Source: Cochleicola gelatinilyticus
Lineage (GTDB): Bacteria; Bacteroidota; Bacteroidia; Flavobacteriales; Flavobacteriaceae
Reading direction: 5' to 3'
DNA length: 64,000 nucleotides
NCBI RefSeq assembly: GCF_001637325.1
Contig: NZ_LRXL01000037.1
Location: 1-64,000, forward strand
This document shows, in pieces, positions 45,504-55,708 of the stretch (the stretch's first letter is position 1; each line of letters opens with the position of its first letter). Under the pieces are notes generated by a model. The model did not search any database. It had not been told where the DNA came from and saw only the letters and a list, made by a program, of their open reading frames with translations. A program made the position numbers and the translations under genes.

Positions 45504-47297
45504 TTATTTATTTTCTTCGGAATTATCTTCCAGAATGCTGTCGTTTTTAATCTTGCCTTCTTGCTGTTCTTCCGATTGTCGGGTACGTTGTTTGGGATCG
45601 TCTTCCCGGTTCTGAAGATCTTCCGGTTTTAGTTTAGATTCGGGGGGTAAATCAAGTTCCTCCTCATCCATTTCTTCAAAAAATTCTCCTTCGTCTTCAG
45701 GTAGTGGAATGCCGTTGATTTTTGGAAGTACAGGGCGTGGTTTCCCCTTAAAAAGGTCTTCTACTGTAAGCAATCGTTCTTCTCCGCGCCAATTAAAACC
45801 AGGGAGAATTCGGGCGTTTTCTGGAAATTGAGATGGCGGATATACTTTTCCTTTGGCTTGTTTTATAAAACGAATACCGCGTACTTGTTGGTCTTCCAAA
45901 TACATCTGAATATTACTGGAGGTAGTGTTGTTAATACCTACCAGCTTTTGTTCTTCATCTCTGGAAAAGAAAATGACCTGTGCATTTTTATTAATGTTCA
46001 CAGTGTCAAGTTCATTATTGTGAAACAAACCGATAAGTCGTTCACCCGAAGTTTGATTGTAGCCGGTTCCCAAAGTATCTTTCTGAGCTAAAAAAGCATT
46101 ATTAAAAACTTTTAGAGTATCGAGTTTTTCTGTGACGGTGTTCGATAATAAATGAATGGTGTCGCCAGTCATTTGATTGTCACCAGTCCATAATACAGGA
46201 TTTCGTAGTAATTTTGTAATTCCTGATTTCTGATCGACAAAGATCGAGTCACATTTTCCGCTGGTAGGCTGCTCATTACCTAATCCTCTTTTAAACAAAC
46301 GTGCTCGATAAAATCCTTTTATAATTCTGTTCTCCGGTTTTCCTGTCACTTGAAGGGTGTCGGCATGTACATAAATTGAATCGTTGTCGCGTAGAGTTAT
46401 AGCGACTGCACGTTTAGTAATAAATACAGAATCTTTGGCGCGAAAAACTTCTGCATAATGCCCTCGTATGATGCTTTTGTTTACAGTATCTAAGACTTTA
46501 ATATTGTTTGTAGCGGAAGCAAAACTTTTTTCCTGATCGAAATAAATACTATCTCCGTACAAAATTCTGTTTTCGTAGTCCACTCTTGAATTTTTTACGA
46601 AATGTCCAGTTTTCTTGCGAGTATCATAATAGCCGCGATCACAATACACGGTGCTATTATCAGATTCTATAGTTGAAGCACCGTATAAGTATGCGCCTCC
46701 CGTTTCAGAATAAAAATCTAATTGTGGAGAATTTACGATATAATCTGGATTGGTAATGACAACATTAGAAAGAAACTGATACTTCTTGTCTTTTGCGTAA
46801 TATCTTCCAATACGACTTGTAAGTGTGCTCGCGGTATCGATGACAGTTCCGCCAGTTCGGTAGAATGCTTGTTGTTTAATTCGGTCGAAGTAAAGAGTAT
46901 CTGTTTTTAGTGTAGTTTTGGGTTCTTTCATCACCACATCTCCACTTGCAAAGGCAAATTGTGTATTCCCATTATACTCAGCGTATTTACTGCGCATATT
47001 AATGGTATCGGCTTGCGTAATGCGAACACTTCCGTAGGCTTTTACAAAATTTTCCTTAAGATAAACATAAGCTTGATCGCACCACATCTCGATGCCTTCG
47101 TGAACAATATAGACCTGTCCCGCTTCATCTTTGGTGTAAATAATGGCATCAGGAAATTCAGGTTTTTTTTCTAAATATCCTGATTTAATATCTACTTTCT
47201 GTTTTTCCTGTGGAGTTTGTGCAACTGCAAGGCTTCCGAAGAAAAACAGAATTAAAAATATGTAGTTAGGAATCTTCAATAAAATGAATTTATACAT
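45504..47297 (-). CDS. OstA-like LPS-transport family protein
   Basis: 597 residues: an N-terminal hydrophobic signal (about 8-26, cut near AVAQ) and an OstA/LptA-like beta-jellyroll region with repeated YxxNTxFAxASGDV-type strands (SKYAEYNGNTQFAFASGDV and several more, every 20-25 residues). It ends with a hydrophilic tail rich in Glu/Asp (last 90 residues). Such proteins resemble the periplasmic LPS bridge LptA or the N-terminus of LptD, so a role in lipopolysaccharide transport is probable by family. The class III aminotransferase and purA flank it. Confidence 0.82.
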   Translation of the reverse strand: MYKFILLKIPNYIFLILFFFGSLAVAQTPQEKQKVDIKSGYLEKKPEFPDAIIYTKDEAGQVYIVHEGIEMWCDQAYVYLKENFVKAYGSVRITQADTINMRSKYAEYNGNTQFAFASGDVVMKEPKTTLKTDTLYFDRIKQQAFYRTGGTVIDTASTLTSRIGRYYAKDKKYQFLSNVVITNPDYIVNSPQLDFYSETGGAYLYGASTIESDNSTVYCDRGYYDTRKKTGHFVKNSRVDYENRILYGDSIYFDQEKSFASATNNIKVLDTVNKSIIRGHYAEVFRAKDSVFITKRAVAITLRDNDSIYVHADTLQVTGKPENRIIKGFYRARLFKRGLGNEQPTSGKCDSIFVDQKSGITKLLRNPVLWTGDNQMTGDTIHLLSNTVTEKLDTLKVFNNAFLAQKDTLGTGYNQTSGERLIGLFHNNELDTVNINKNAQVIFFSRDEEQKLVGINNTTSSNIQMYLEDQQVRGIRFIKQAKGKVYPPSQFPENARILPGFNWRGEERLLTVEDLFKGKPRPVLPKINGIPLPEDEGEFFEEMDEEELDLPPESKLKPEDLQNREDDPKQRTRQSEEQQEGKIKNDSILEDNSEENK

Positions 47298-47329
47298 ACG
47301 ATAACGACCACTACAACAAAAACGTATGC

Positions 47330-48601
47330 TTACCGATGAATGGTCTGTTTTCTATCGGGACCTACTGAAACGATTTTAATAGGCACTTCCAGTTCTTTTT
47401 CAAGAAAATCGATGTACGCATTTAAAGCCTTTGGAAACTGCGAAACTTCTGTCATTTCCGTAAGGTCTTCTTTCCATCCTTCCATTTCAGTATAGATTGG
47501 CGTCACATTTTCAGCTTCAATGTTATAGGGTAGGTGATTTATTTGTTCCCCTTTATAATTGTATGCAGTACATACTTTTAATTTTGGGAAGCCGCTTAAA
47601 ACATCGCCTTTCATCATCATTAACTGCGTAACTCCATTTACTTGTACAGCGTATTTTAACGCTACCAAGTCTAACCAGCCACAACGTCTTGGACGTCCTG
47701 TAACTGCACCAAATTCATTTCCGATCTTCGCCATTTTTAAGCCGGTTTCATCGAAAAGTTCGGTAGGGAAGGGGCCACTTCCAACGCGTGTTGTATAGGC
47801 TTTAAATATCCCAAATACTTCGTTAACTTTATTAGGTGCTACTCCTAAACCTGTGCAGGCTCCTGCAGCTGTAGTATTGGAAGAGGTTACAAAAGGATAG
47901 GTTCCAAAGTCGATGTCTAATAAAGACCCTTGAGCTCCTTCAGCTAAAATGGTTTTTCCATTTTTTTGGGCTTGATGTAAGTACTCTTCGCTATCTATAA
48001 ATGTAAGTCTTTTTAGTGTTTCGACCGCCGCGAAGAATTCTGCTTCTAAATCGGCTAGATCGTATTGTACATCTACATTGTAGAAATCGATCATTGCTTC
48101 ATGCTTGTTTGCTAAAGCACGGTATTTGTCCTGCCAGTTTTCCAGTTCAAGATCTCCTATACGAATTCCGTTTCTTCCAGTTTTGTCCATATATGTTGGT
48201 CCAATTCCTTTTAAAGTGGAACCAATTTTCGCCTTTCCTTTTGATGCTTCACTAGCCGCATCTAATAAACGATGGGTTGGGAGAATGATATGTGCCTTAC
48301 GTGAAATAATAAGGTTTTTCTTATAATCTAAATTGTATTTATCGAGTCCCTCTAATTCTTTAACGAAAACCACTGGGTCGATAACGACACCATTACCAAT
48401 TACATTTATGGATTCTTCATGAAAAATACCTGAAGGAATGGTGCGCAATACATGTTTAATTCCATCAAATTCGAGGGTGTGACCAGCATTAGGTCCTCCT
48501 TGAAAACGTGCAATTATATTGTAATTGCTGGTAAGTACATCAACAATTTTTCCTTTTCCTTCATCGCCCCACTGGAGCCCGAGTAGTAAGTCTACTGCCA
48601 T
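47330..48601 (-). CDS. purA: Adenylosuccinate synthetase
   Basis: Joins IMP and aspartate with GTP to adenylosuccinate, first committed step to AMP. 423 residues, close to the usual 430: GLQWGDEGKGKIVD (P-loop with catalytic Asp), GGPNAGHTL with the active His, ISRKAHIILPTH, STLKGIGPTYMDKTGRNGIR, EGAQGSLLDIDFGTYPFVTSSN, TTRVGSGPFPTE. It lies 3 bases after the end of the Fur-family gene, so the two are probably co-transcribed. Confidence 0.97.
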   Translation of the reverse strand: MAVDLLLGLQWGDEGKGKIVDVLTSNYNIIARFQGGPNAGHTLEFDGIKHVLRTIPSGIFHEESINVIGNGVVIDPVVFVKELEGLDKYNLDYKKNLIISRKAHIILPTHRLLDAASEASKGKAKIGSTLKGIGPTYMDKTGRNGIRIGDLELENWQDKYRALANKHEAMIDFYNVDVQYDLADLEAEFFAAVETLKRLTFIDSEEYLHQAQKNGKTILAEGAQGSLLDIDFGTYPFVTSSNTTAAGACTGLGVAPNKVNEVFGIFKAYTTRVGSGPFPTELFDETGLKMAKIGNEFGAVTGRPRRCGWLDLVALKYAVQVNGVTQLMMMKGDVLSGFPKLKVCTAYNYKGEQINHLPYNIEAENVTPIYTEMEGWKEDLTEMTEVSQFPKALNAYIDFLEKELEVPIKIVSVGPDRKQTIHR

Positions 48602-48604
48602 AAT

Positions 48605-49060
48605 TTATTTAGTATTGGTAGATTTTTTATTTCCGTAGAAATAGAGTGAGTGGTTGGTGATTTCTATATCGAAAACTTCTTCGATAGTTTTTTTAATGGA
48701 TTGAATTCTAGGATCACAGAATTCGATTACTTCTCCGTCGGAGAGAATTACGTGGTCGTGCTGTTTATCGAAGTATGATTTTTCATAATGTGCTTGATTT
48801 TGCCCGAATTGATGTTTTCGAACAAGCCCACACTCCAATAATAATTCGATTGTATTGTAAAGGGTAGCACGGCTTACACGATAGTTTTTATTTTTCATAT
48901 TGATGTATAGCGACTCAATATCGAAATGAACTTCTTGATCGTATATTTCTTGAAGTATTGCGTAGCGTTCGGGAGTTTTACGGTGTCCTTTTTGTTCTAA
49001 GAAACCCGTAAACACATTCTTTACAATAGCTTGATTATTTGTATCTGTCTTCGTACTCAT
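48605..49060 (-). CDS. Fur-family transcriptional regulator lacking the usual zinc cysteines
   Basis: 151 residues. The winged-helix half is typical: [22 protein letters not shown] and [24 protein letters not shown]. The metal-binding half keeps [20 protein letters not shown], but where most Fur/PerR/Zur proteins have CxxC after HDH it has ILSDG, so the structural zinc site is incomplete; one Cys remains (EFCD). It may respond to another metal or to peroxide, or lack this site altogether. ATG at 49060 fits a promoter element at 49070-49077; an upstream ATG (49072) would lie within it. purA follows. Confidence 0.88.
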   Translation of the reverse strand: MSTKTDTNNQAIVKNVFTGFLEQKGHRKTPERYAILQEIYDQEVHFDIESLYINMKNKNYRVSRATLYNTIELLLECGLVRKHQFGQNQAHYEKSYFDKQHDHVILSDGEVIEFCDPRIQSIKKTIEEVFDIEITNHSLYFYGNKKSTNTK

Positions 49061-49069
49061 ATAGCGTTG

Positions 49070-49077
49070 CAAAGTTA
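49070..49077 (-). promoter_or_regulatory. TAnnTTTG promoter element for the Fur-family gene
   Basis: Minus-strand TAACTTTG ends 9 bases before the ATG at 49060. It lies just beyond the relA/spoT stop, so the regulator gene can be expressed apart from it. Confidence 0.5.
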
Positions 49078-49082
49078 CTCAT

Positions 49083-51287
49083 TTATACTCGTGTAACTTT
49101 ATCAATTCCATTTATTTTTTTAATGTTTTGAACAAGATTGTCTAAAATGTTCTTATTTTTTACGACTACCGTAATTCTACCAGAGAAAACCCCGTCATTA
49201 CTGTCGAAATGAACACTTTTCATGTCGATGTGTAAATTGCTAGAAATCTCTTTAGTAAGTTCGTTTACCAATCCAACAGAATCGATACCCGTAAGGATTA
49301 ACTCCGACTTAAATTCTCGTTGTGTAGAATCAATCCATTTTGCTGGAAGCACCCGATAGCTCATGTTCCCTCGTAATTGAACCGCATTCGGACAATTTTT
49401 TTTGTGCACTTTAATGCCTTCATTTACGGTTGTAAATCCGAACACATCATCTCCTGGAATCGGATTGCAACAATTGGCCATTTTATAATCTAACTTTTGC
49501 TCGTCTTTTCCGAAAACAATTTGGTCGTATTTCTCGGTGATTTCATCTTTGTGGATGTCTTCGGGAGTATCGGGTTTCCGAATTCTGTTTTTAAAGAAAC
49601 TTACAAAAGCGTTACTTCTGGAGTTGGCAAAATCTTTTAATTTCTGATTATCAATAATGCCAGCACCAACACGGTAAAAAAGATCGAGACTCGTTTTTAC
49701 TTTAAAATAAATCACCAGTTGATTGATCGTTTTTTCGTCTAATGTGATTTTTAACGATTTTAATTTTCTAGCAAGGATAACTTTCCCTTCTTCGGCTAAG
49801 GTTTTCTTTTCATCTTTTAATGAAGATTTTATCTTAGACCGTGCACGGCCAGTAGTTGCATAATCTAGCCAGTTGGCAGATGGCTTTGATTTTTCGGACG
49901 TAATTACCTCTACTTGATCACCACTTTTAAGTTCATAACTTAGTGGAACTAATTTTCCATTTACTTTGGTTCCCCTAGTGTGTGAACCTATTTCTGTATG
50001 GACATGGAAAGCAAAATCTAAAGCAGAAGAACCTTTTGGTAACGAATACAGATCTCCTTTAGGAGAGAATACAAATATTTCTTTAGCGTAAAGATTTAGT
50101 TTAAATTCTTCAACAAAATCTATTGCGTTTATATCTTGGTTTTCGAGTGTTTCTTGTAATTTATTTAACCAGTCGTCTAAACCTCCATCTTCTTTTTCGT
50201 TGTTTTTATATTTGTAGTGAGCAGCATAGCCTTTTTCGGCTATTTCATTCATTCGCTGGCTTCTAATTTGCACTTCAACCCATCGTCCTTTTGGTCCCAT
50301 TACAGTAATGTGTAATGCTTCATATCCTGTTGATTTAGGAGAAGAAATCCAATCTCGCAATCGAATTGGGTTGGGGCGAAAATGATCTGTTACGATTGAA
50401 TATATTTTCCAAGCAACAAATTTTTCATTTTCCGGATCACTTTTATAGATAATTCGAACCGCAAATTTATCATAGACCTCATCGAAACTTACGTTTTGAG
50501 CAAGCATCTTTCTTCGAATTGAAAAAATGGATTTTGGACGGCCTTTAATCTGGTAGTCTAAATTTTCAGCGTTTAAAGAGTCTTGAATGGTTTTCGAAAA
50601 TGCCTCGATATAGGCATCCTGATCCTCTTTACTTTCTTTTATTTTACTGAGAATATCGTCGTATACTTCAGGTTCTGTATATTTTAATCCGAGATCTTCG
50701 AGGTCAGATTTTATATTATAAAGACCGATACGATGTGCCATCGGAGCATAAATATAAAGGGTTTCTGAAGCTATCTTTACTTGTTTATGAGCCGGCATAG
50801 AGTCCATCGTTTGCATATTGTGCAATCGATCGGCAATTTTAATTATAATTACACGAATATCTTCATTAAGCGTTAAGAGCATTTTTCGGAAGTTCTCCGC
50901 TTGAAGAGAAACGTCTTTATCGTAAGGCATGTTCGAAATCTTCGTCAATCCATCTACGATACGAGCCACAGTTTCTCCAAACATTCGTTCGATATCATCT
51001 AATGTGTAAGAGGTGTCTTCTACTACATCGTGTAATAAAGCGGCAGCAATAGAAGTGGCGTCTAAGCCAATTTCTGAAGCTACTATTTTTGCTACAGCTA
51101 TGGGGTGAAAAATGTATGCTTCACCACTTTTGCGCCGTTGATCTTTGTGGGCATCAACAGCAATATCGAATGCACTTCTAATTAGCTTCTTGTCTTCCGT
51201 AGAAAGCATTCGGTAGCTAATTTTAAGTAATTCTTTATATTCTTTGGCGAGTTGTTTTTTCTCTTTTTCTAATACTTCCTCTGTCAT
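49083..51287 (-). CDS. Bifunctional (p)ppGpp synthetase/hydrolase RelA/SpoT
   Basis: 734 residues of the long RSH type. HD hydrolase domain with LLHDVVEDTSY (about residues 84-94); synthetase domain with KSTGYEALHITVMGP, EVQIRSQRMNEIAEKGYAAH; TGS domain (about 400-460, IFVFSPKGDLYSLPKGSSALDFAFHV); helical and zinc-finger-like region with CCNPIPGDDVFGF; C-terminal ACT domain (last 75). Both halves look complete, so the protein likely makes and degrades the alarmone, giving the stringent response. It lies upstream of the Fur-family gene on the same strand. Confidence 0.94.
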   Translation of the reverse strand: MTEEVLEKEKKQLAKEYKELLKISYRMLSTEDKKLIRSAFDIAVDAHKDQRRKSGEAYIFHPIAVAKIVASEIGLDATSIAAALLHDVVEDTSYTLDDIERMFGETVARIVDGLTKISNMPYDKDVSLQAENFRKMLLTLNEDIRVIIIKIADRLHNMQTMDSMPAHKQVKIASETLYIYAPMAHRIGLYNIKSDLEDLGLKYTEPEVYDDILSKIKESKEDQDAYIEAFSKTIQDSLNAENLDYQIKGRPKSIFSIRRKMLAQNVSFDEVYDKFAVRIIYKSDPENEKFVAWKIYSIVTDHFRPNPIRLRDWISSPKSTGYEALHITVMGPKGRWVEVQIRSQRMNEIAEKGYAAHYKYKNNEKEDGGLDDWLNKLQETLENQDINAIDFVEEFKLNLYAKEIFVFSPKGDLYSLPKGSSALDFAFHVHTEIGSHTRGTKVNGKLVPLSYELKSGDQVEVITSEKSKPSANWLDYATTGRARSKIKSSLKDEKKTLAEEGKVILARKLKSLKITLDEKTINQLVIYFKVKTSLDLFYRVGAGIIDNQKLKDFANSRSNAFVSFFKNRIRKPDTPEDIHKDEITEKYDQIVFGKDEQKLDYKMANCCNPIPGDDVFGFTTVNEGIKVHKKNCPNAVQLRGNMSYRVLPAKWIDSTQREFKSELILTGIDSVGLVNELTKEISSNLHIDMKSVHFDSNDGVFSGRITVVVKNKNILDNLVQNIKKINGIDKVTRV

Positions 51288-51565
51288 ACATTAAATGTAC
51301 GCTAATAGGTTAAAACAGCCAAGTGTTATTTCTAGATTCTTAATCTTAAAATAAAACTTTATTCTATTTCAGGGGATTATAAATTAACAGTTCATTAACA
51401 TCAAAAAAAGAGTTGTAATTGCTATTAATGATTTAAAATTTCTGTTCTATTATTCATCAAAAAAATAGCATATCTATTTATTGTAAATAATTAGAAGGCA
51501 GTAAATTATAAGATTTTTAACAATAAATAGTGTAGCAGTGGTTAGCTTATATAAAAACCTTTTCA

Positions 51566-53323
51566 CTAAGAAGCATTTGTCTGTGAAACGTCAATACGTT
51601 CTCTCGTAAGGTAGATGCCTTCTTCCAATTCACAAATATAGGCCACTAATTCTTCCCTTAATTTGCAATGAAGATTCCAAGAGGTGTTTGCGTCTTTAGC
51701 GCTACACAAGGCACGGAGTTTTATAGATTTGTCTGTAGTATCTACCACTTGAAGAATGGGCGGGTTTTCTTCATCCCATTCGTCTGCATTTTTTAATAAT
51801 TCCTCGAATTTGGTTCTTATTTTTGGAACATCAATTCTGTAATCAGCGTGAATAATTATTGGGCGTATTTGGTGAGAACTTGTCATCGACCAGTTTTCAA
51901 AAATATTGGAAATGACCCATCGTAGGGGTACTACTAATCTGCGAAGGTCCCACGTTCGTATCACCATATAAGTAAAACCAATTTCTTCTACATTCCCCCA
52001 ATCGTCGTTAATAATCACCGTGTCTCCAATTCGTACGGGTTTGGTAAGTGCAATTTGTAATCCTGCAAAAATATTTCCAAGGGTATTTTGTGCTGCAATA
52101 CCTAAGATCACTGTTGCAACCCCTGCCGATGCTAGAATCGAAATCCCGAATTTTTCAAGCGATCGAAATTGAGAAATTATCACGTACCCTCCAATAATAA
52201 AAATAAGAAAGGTTACAATGCGTTTTGCAACCGAAATGTAGGTCAGCATTTTTCGTGCTTCTTCATTTTCTTCTTCAGAAATATCGCCTACTTTGTTTTC
52301 GGCAATGTAAGTCATTAGATAATCTACAAGGCGTGTTACAAACCAAGTGATTGCAATAATCATGAGTATGATAAGCCCTGTATATACAATGGAGGCAAAT
52401 CCACCAGACAGCGAAATTAAATAGTTTAGTAATATATAGAATAGAAAGCTTCCAAAGAGAATACCTGCCGGTTTCGCTAGTTTATCGGCAATGCTTTTAA
52501 TCCATATTTTTTCCGATCGTCGAAACAGCTTTTGTGAAACACGAACCACTCCTATTCCAAATAAATAAGAGATAATAAATAAAAGTATCGTGCCTGCAAA
52601 TTTCCAGACTGGAAATCCAAGAAATTCAAATCGCGCCCACTCCGGCATCATGGTATCTAACTTTCTTGGTCCGTAAGCTTCGTACAAAGGTTCAATGTTT
52701 TCAACCGTATTTGCGGAAATAAGCCACAATGCTCCATAATCTTTATACCGTACCCTTTGCACTCGTAAAACGATATCGCGTTCATCAAGACCTACCTCTC
52801 CAAAGACCACACTGCGTCTAGGTTTTCCGGCAATGGCCTTGTTGGTAGAGGTGCTCATGTCGATCTGACCATCGGGTCTGTCTGAGAGTCCATCCCAGTT
52901 TATAGATACTCGCTGGTCGATCACAAAATATAATTTTTCTGCTAGGGTAATGGCTTGTTCTTTGGTGAGGTCCGTAGGTAATAAATTAAGATTTAGTGCA
53001 TGCATGGCGTCTTCATAACGACCATTACGCGCACTCATAACAAAATGTTCAAGGGCTGCCTGCGGTGTCCTCAAGTTAAATTTGGTGGGAGGTAACCCTA
53101 TTTGATCGTTGAGTCTATTAACCAGATAATACGCTTCGTTATAATCTCCAAAGGGATTGGAGCCGTAGAGGGCATCTTCTTTTACAACAAATTCTTTAGA
53201 AGGAAGTTCCTTTCCTTTTTTCTGTGTAGAGTCTGTTTCTGTCTGTGCTGAAAGAGGTGTTGTAGTAGTTACTACTGAAAACAATAAAAGTAAGAGGATA
53301 GCGAACGATTTCATAGTTTTCAA
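51566..53323 (-). CDS. Mechanosensitive channel family protein, MscS-type
   Basis: 585 residues: signal peptide (about 1-27), a periplasmic N-terminal domain of about 200 residues, three to five membrane helices (about 230-400), then the MscS pore helix ILASAGVATVILGIAAQNTLGNIFAGLQIALTKP and the beta domain IGDTVIINDDWGNVEEI. By family it opens under hypo-osmotic stress. The extra N-terminal domain makes it longer than E. coli MscS (286) and resembles larger MscM-like channels. About 280 AT-rich bases lie between it and relA/spoT; the M48 gene is 28 bases upstream. Confidence 0.9.
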   Translation of the reverse strand: MKTMKSFAILLLLLFSVVTTTTPLSAQTETDSTQKKGKELPSKEFVVKEDALYGSNPFGDYNEAYYLVNRLNDQIGLPPTKFNLRTPQAALEHFVMSARNGRYEDAMHALNLNLLPTDLTKEQAITLAEKLYFVIDQRVSINWDGLSDRPDGQIDMSTSTNKAIAGKPRRSVVFGEVGLDERDIVLRVQRVRYKDYGALWLISANTVENIEPLYEAYGPRKLDTMMPEWARFEFLGFPVWKFAGTILLFIISYLFGIGVVRVSQKLFRRSEKIWIKSIADKLAKPAGILFGSFLFYILLNYLISLSGGFASIVYTGLIILMIIAITWFVTRLVDYLMTYIAENKVGDISEEENEEARKMLTYISVAKRIVTFLIFIIGGYVIISQFRSLEKFGISILASAGVATVILGIAAQNTLGNIFAGLQIALTKPVRIGDTVIINDDWGNVEEIGFTYMVIRTWDLRRLVVPLRWVISNIFENWSMTSSHQIRPIIIHADYRIDVPKIRTKFEELLKNADEWDEENPPILQVVDTTDKSIKLRALCSAKDANTSWNLHCKLREELVAYICELEEGIYLTRERIDVSQTNAS

Positions 53324-53351
53324 AATAGGTAATTTTTAAAGAATGTCCTTA

Positions 53352-54584
53352 TTATTTCTGAAGATTCTGAAACCGTTGTAGCAGCGTAGGATGCGAATAA
53401 TGCACTGTAACAAAAGCAGGGTGCGGCGTGAGATTACTTAAACTGTTTTTTGAAAGCTTCATAAGGGCGGTAATAAGTGGTTTTCCAGCATAGGTTTCTT
53501 GCGCATAATTATCGGCTTGATATTCAAACGTTCGAGAGAGGTAATTCATAAAAAGTCCTGTAATTTCAGAAATGGGACTGTATAAAACACCAAAAGCAAT
53601 AAGACCAATATGAAAGGAAGGTTCTGAAACGTGCAAGGCTTCAGAAAGAATTGGATTGCCAACAAGTAGGGAGAGAATCCAAAGAGTAATTCCAATGTTA
53701 CCAATAGATAGCAATAAGTTTACGATAATATGATTTTTTTTATAATGCCCTACTTCATGAGCCAACACAGCAACTATTTCTTCTTCTTCAAGGTCGTTAA
53801 TGAGGGTGTCGTATAAAGTGATTCGTTTTTCGCTTCCGAAGCCTGAAAAATAAGCATTCGCCTTGGTGCTGCGTTTAGAGCCATCGATCACAAAAATCTT
53901 GTCTAGAGTAAAGCCCACTTTTTCTGAATACGCTTCAATTTTAGTACGTAACGTTCCTGCTTCTAAAGGGGTTTGTTTATTGAATAAAGGAACAATTAAA
54001 CGAGCGTAAAATAAATTCAGAAAAACAACAAAAACGGTGATCATTCCCCAAGCATACAGCCAAAAATTAGATCCTGCCGTTTCATAAAACCAAATTAATG
54101 CGGTCATGAGAATACTGCCTAAAAGTGCCATCATTCCCCAACCCTTCAGTTTGTCTACAATGAAGGTCTGAAGATTTGTTTTGTTAAATCCGTATTTTTC
54201 TTCGATCACAAAAGTACGGTAGTAGCTAAATGGCAAGGTAAGCACATCACTGGCAAAGAGAATAATTCCGAAGAAAATTAAAGCAACCACAACAGCGTTC
54301 TCTGAAATAGATCGTGCCACACTGTCTACATAGGCAAAACCGTCGAAAAAGAAAAAGGCAAGCGTTGCACCAATAGATACACTAGAAGTAAGTAAGCTAA
54401 AGCGGTAGGTTTCTTTTTTATACCGTTGCGATTTTTGGTATTCGGCAGTAGCGTAGACTTCATTTAAGGATTCGGGAATGGGATCGTCGAAATGGCGTGC
54501 ATTTAAAAAATCGAGGAGGGTGTCAATCACAAAATTGAGAACAAGCAGCCCGATAATGAGGTAAAAAACTTGATTTGGAGTCAT
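53352..54584 (-). CDS. M48 family metallopeptidase, CAAX protease-like
   Basis: 410 residues of the Ste24/HtpX group, with seven or so membrane helices and the zinc motif VAVLAHEVGHYKKNH (about residues 265-280), followed by the distal Glu in RTFEYQADNYAQ. DGSKRSTKANAYFSGFG is the family motif of CAAX prenyl protease 1. In bacteria such enzymes act in membrane-protein quality control; no prenylation is implied. The MscS-type gene follows after 28 bases. Confidence 0.92.
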   Translation of the reverse strand: MTPNQVFYLIIGLLVLNFVIDTLLDFLNARHFDDPIPESLNEVYATAEYQKSQRYKKETYRFSLLTSSVSIGATLAFFFFDGFAYVDSVARSISENAVVVALIFFGIILFASDVLTLPFSYYRTFVIEEKYGFNKTNLQTFIVDKLKGWGMMALLGSILMTALIWFYETAGSNFWLYAWGMITVFVVFLNLFYARLIVPLFNKQTPLEAGTLRTKIEAYSEKVGFTLDKIFVIDGSKRSTKANAYFSGFGSEKRITLYDTLINDLEEEEIVAVLAHEVGHYKKNHIIVNLLLSIGNIGITLWILSLLVGNPILSEALHVSEPSFHIGLIAFGVLYSPISEITGLFMNYLSRTFEYQADNYAQETYAGKPLITALMKLSKNSLSNLTPHPAFVTVHYSHPTLLQRFQNLQK

Positions 54585-54618
54585 ACGGTTGGGTATTATA
54601 CTTGTTATGCGGCTTTAT

Positions 54619-55425
54619 TTACAAAAAATTGCGTTGTCGTTTGGCTTCAAAAATAAGGATTCCAGCTGCCACCGAAACATTCATTGAGTCTACCTTTCCG
54701 AGCATGGGGATAATGATATTCTGATCGCTGTTTTCGAGCCATTCCGTAGAAAGTCCAGTAGCTTCTGTACCCATGACAATCGCTGTTGACTTTTCGAAAT
54801 CACAGGTATGATACGCAACCGATGCCTGTAACGCGGCACAATATATCGTAATTTTTTGCGCTTTTAAAAATGCAATAATTTCTGAAGTAGTTCCCGTCGC
54901 AACAGTGTTTGTAAATAAACACCCCACGCTACTTCGAATCACATTGGGGTTGTACAAATCGGTTTTCATATTTGCGATAAGAACGGCATCTACATTTGCC
55001 GCATCTGCAGTACGAAGTATCGCTCCAATATTCCCTGGTTTTTCAGGGGCTTCTGCTACCAATAGTAACGGATTTTTATTTGAAAACTCTAGGGAAGATA
55101 GCGCTTGTTCTTTCGACTGGACTATAGCAATAACGCCTTCGGTGGATTTCCGATAGGCGATCTTCTCATATACTACTTTAGTAATTTCGATAGCTTCTAA
55201 AGCTGTTGTAACTTTTGCTTGTACTTTAGAAAGTTGCGCTTCGGAAATTATCTCTGAACAAAAGAACAGCGTTTTTAATAAATAACCTCCTTCAAGAGCT
55301 AGCTCAATTTCCTGTTGTCCTTCTAAAACAAATACGCCGCTTTTTTTTCGCTCTCGGGATTTCTCCTGAAGCTGCATCACGTGTTTTATCAATGGATTCT
55401 GAAGGCTGGAAATGTGTTTGTGCAT
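54619..55425 (-). CDS. TrmH/SpoU-type RNA 2'-O-methyltransferase
   Basis: 268 residues. The SPOUT knot motifs are clear: EKPGNIGAILRTADAA, NPNVIRSSVGCLF, IVMGTEATGLSTEW, IIPMLGKVDSMNVSVAAGILIFE. The N-terminal part (SLQNPLIKHVMQLQEKSRERK) is the usual RNA-binding cap of rRNA 2'-O-methyltransferases such as RlmB relatives. Exact target unknown. The ATG at 55425 gives a normal N-terminus; the upstream in-frame start at 55476 lies before a promoter element at 55430-55437. Confidence 0.92.
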   Translation of the reverse strand: MHKHISSLQNPLIKHVMQLQEKSRERKKSGVFVLEGQQEIELALEGGYLLKTLFFCSEIISEAQLSKVQAKVTTALEAIEITKVVYEKIAYRKSTEGVIAIVQSKEQALSSLEFSNKNPLLLVAEAPEKPGNIGAILRTADAANVDAVLIANMKTDLYNPNVIRSSVGCLFTNTVATGTTSEIIAFLKAQKITIYCAALQASVAYHTCDFEKSTAIVMGTEATGLSTEWLENSDQNIIIPMLGKVDSMNVSVAAGILIFEAKRQRNFL

Positions 55426-55429
55426 GTTG

Positions 55430-55437
55430 CAAAGGTA
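55430..55437 (-). promoter_or_regulatory. TAnnTTTG promoter element for RNA methyltransferase gene
   Basis: Minus-strand TACCTTTG ends 4 bases before the ATG at 55425, implying a very short leader. Confidence 0.5.
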
Positions 55438-55708
55438 AAAGAAGTTTTTGAGAGGTACATCGTGCGGAAGTAGCATTAAATTATTAGCATTGAAAATAAT
55501 GCAGCCACTTTTTTTACCTCCTTATAGAGGAAGAGTAGACTCGCAACAATAATTTTAAGAAGACCTCTTTTTTTGAAGGGAAGGTGTTAGAAAAAAGATT
55601 TTAATAGAAGGTGTGTTTATATTTTATACTGTGTCAATTTTTTAAAATAAGTTTTTAATTGCCATTAACATAGCTAATTTACAGCACGTCAACTTTTCAT
55701 TTCGTATT

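Noticed and set aside
55510-55600. Degenerate relatives of the CTCCCTTCC repeat in the gap after the yigZ gene
   Set aside because: Similarity is limited to short purine/pyrimidine runs (ACCTCC, GAAGGGAAGG) and could be chance.
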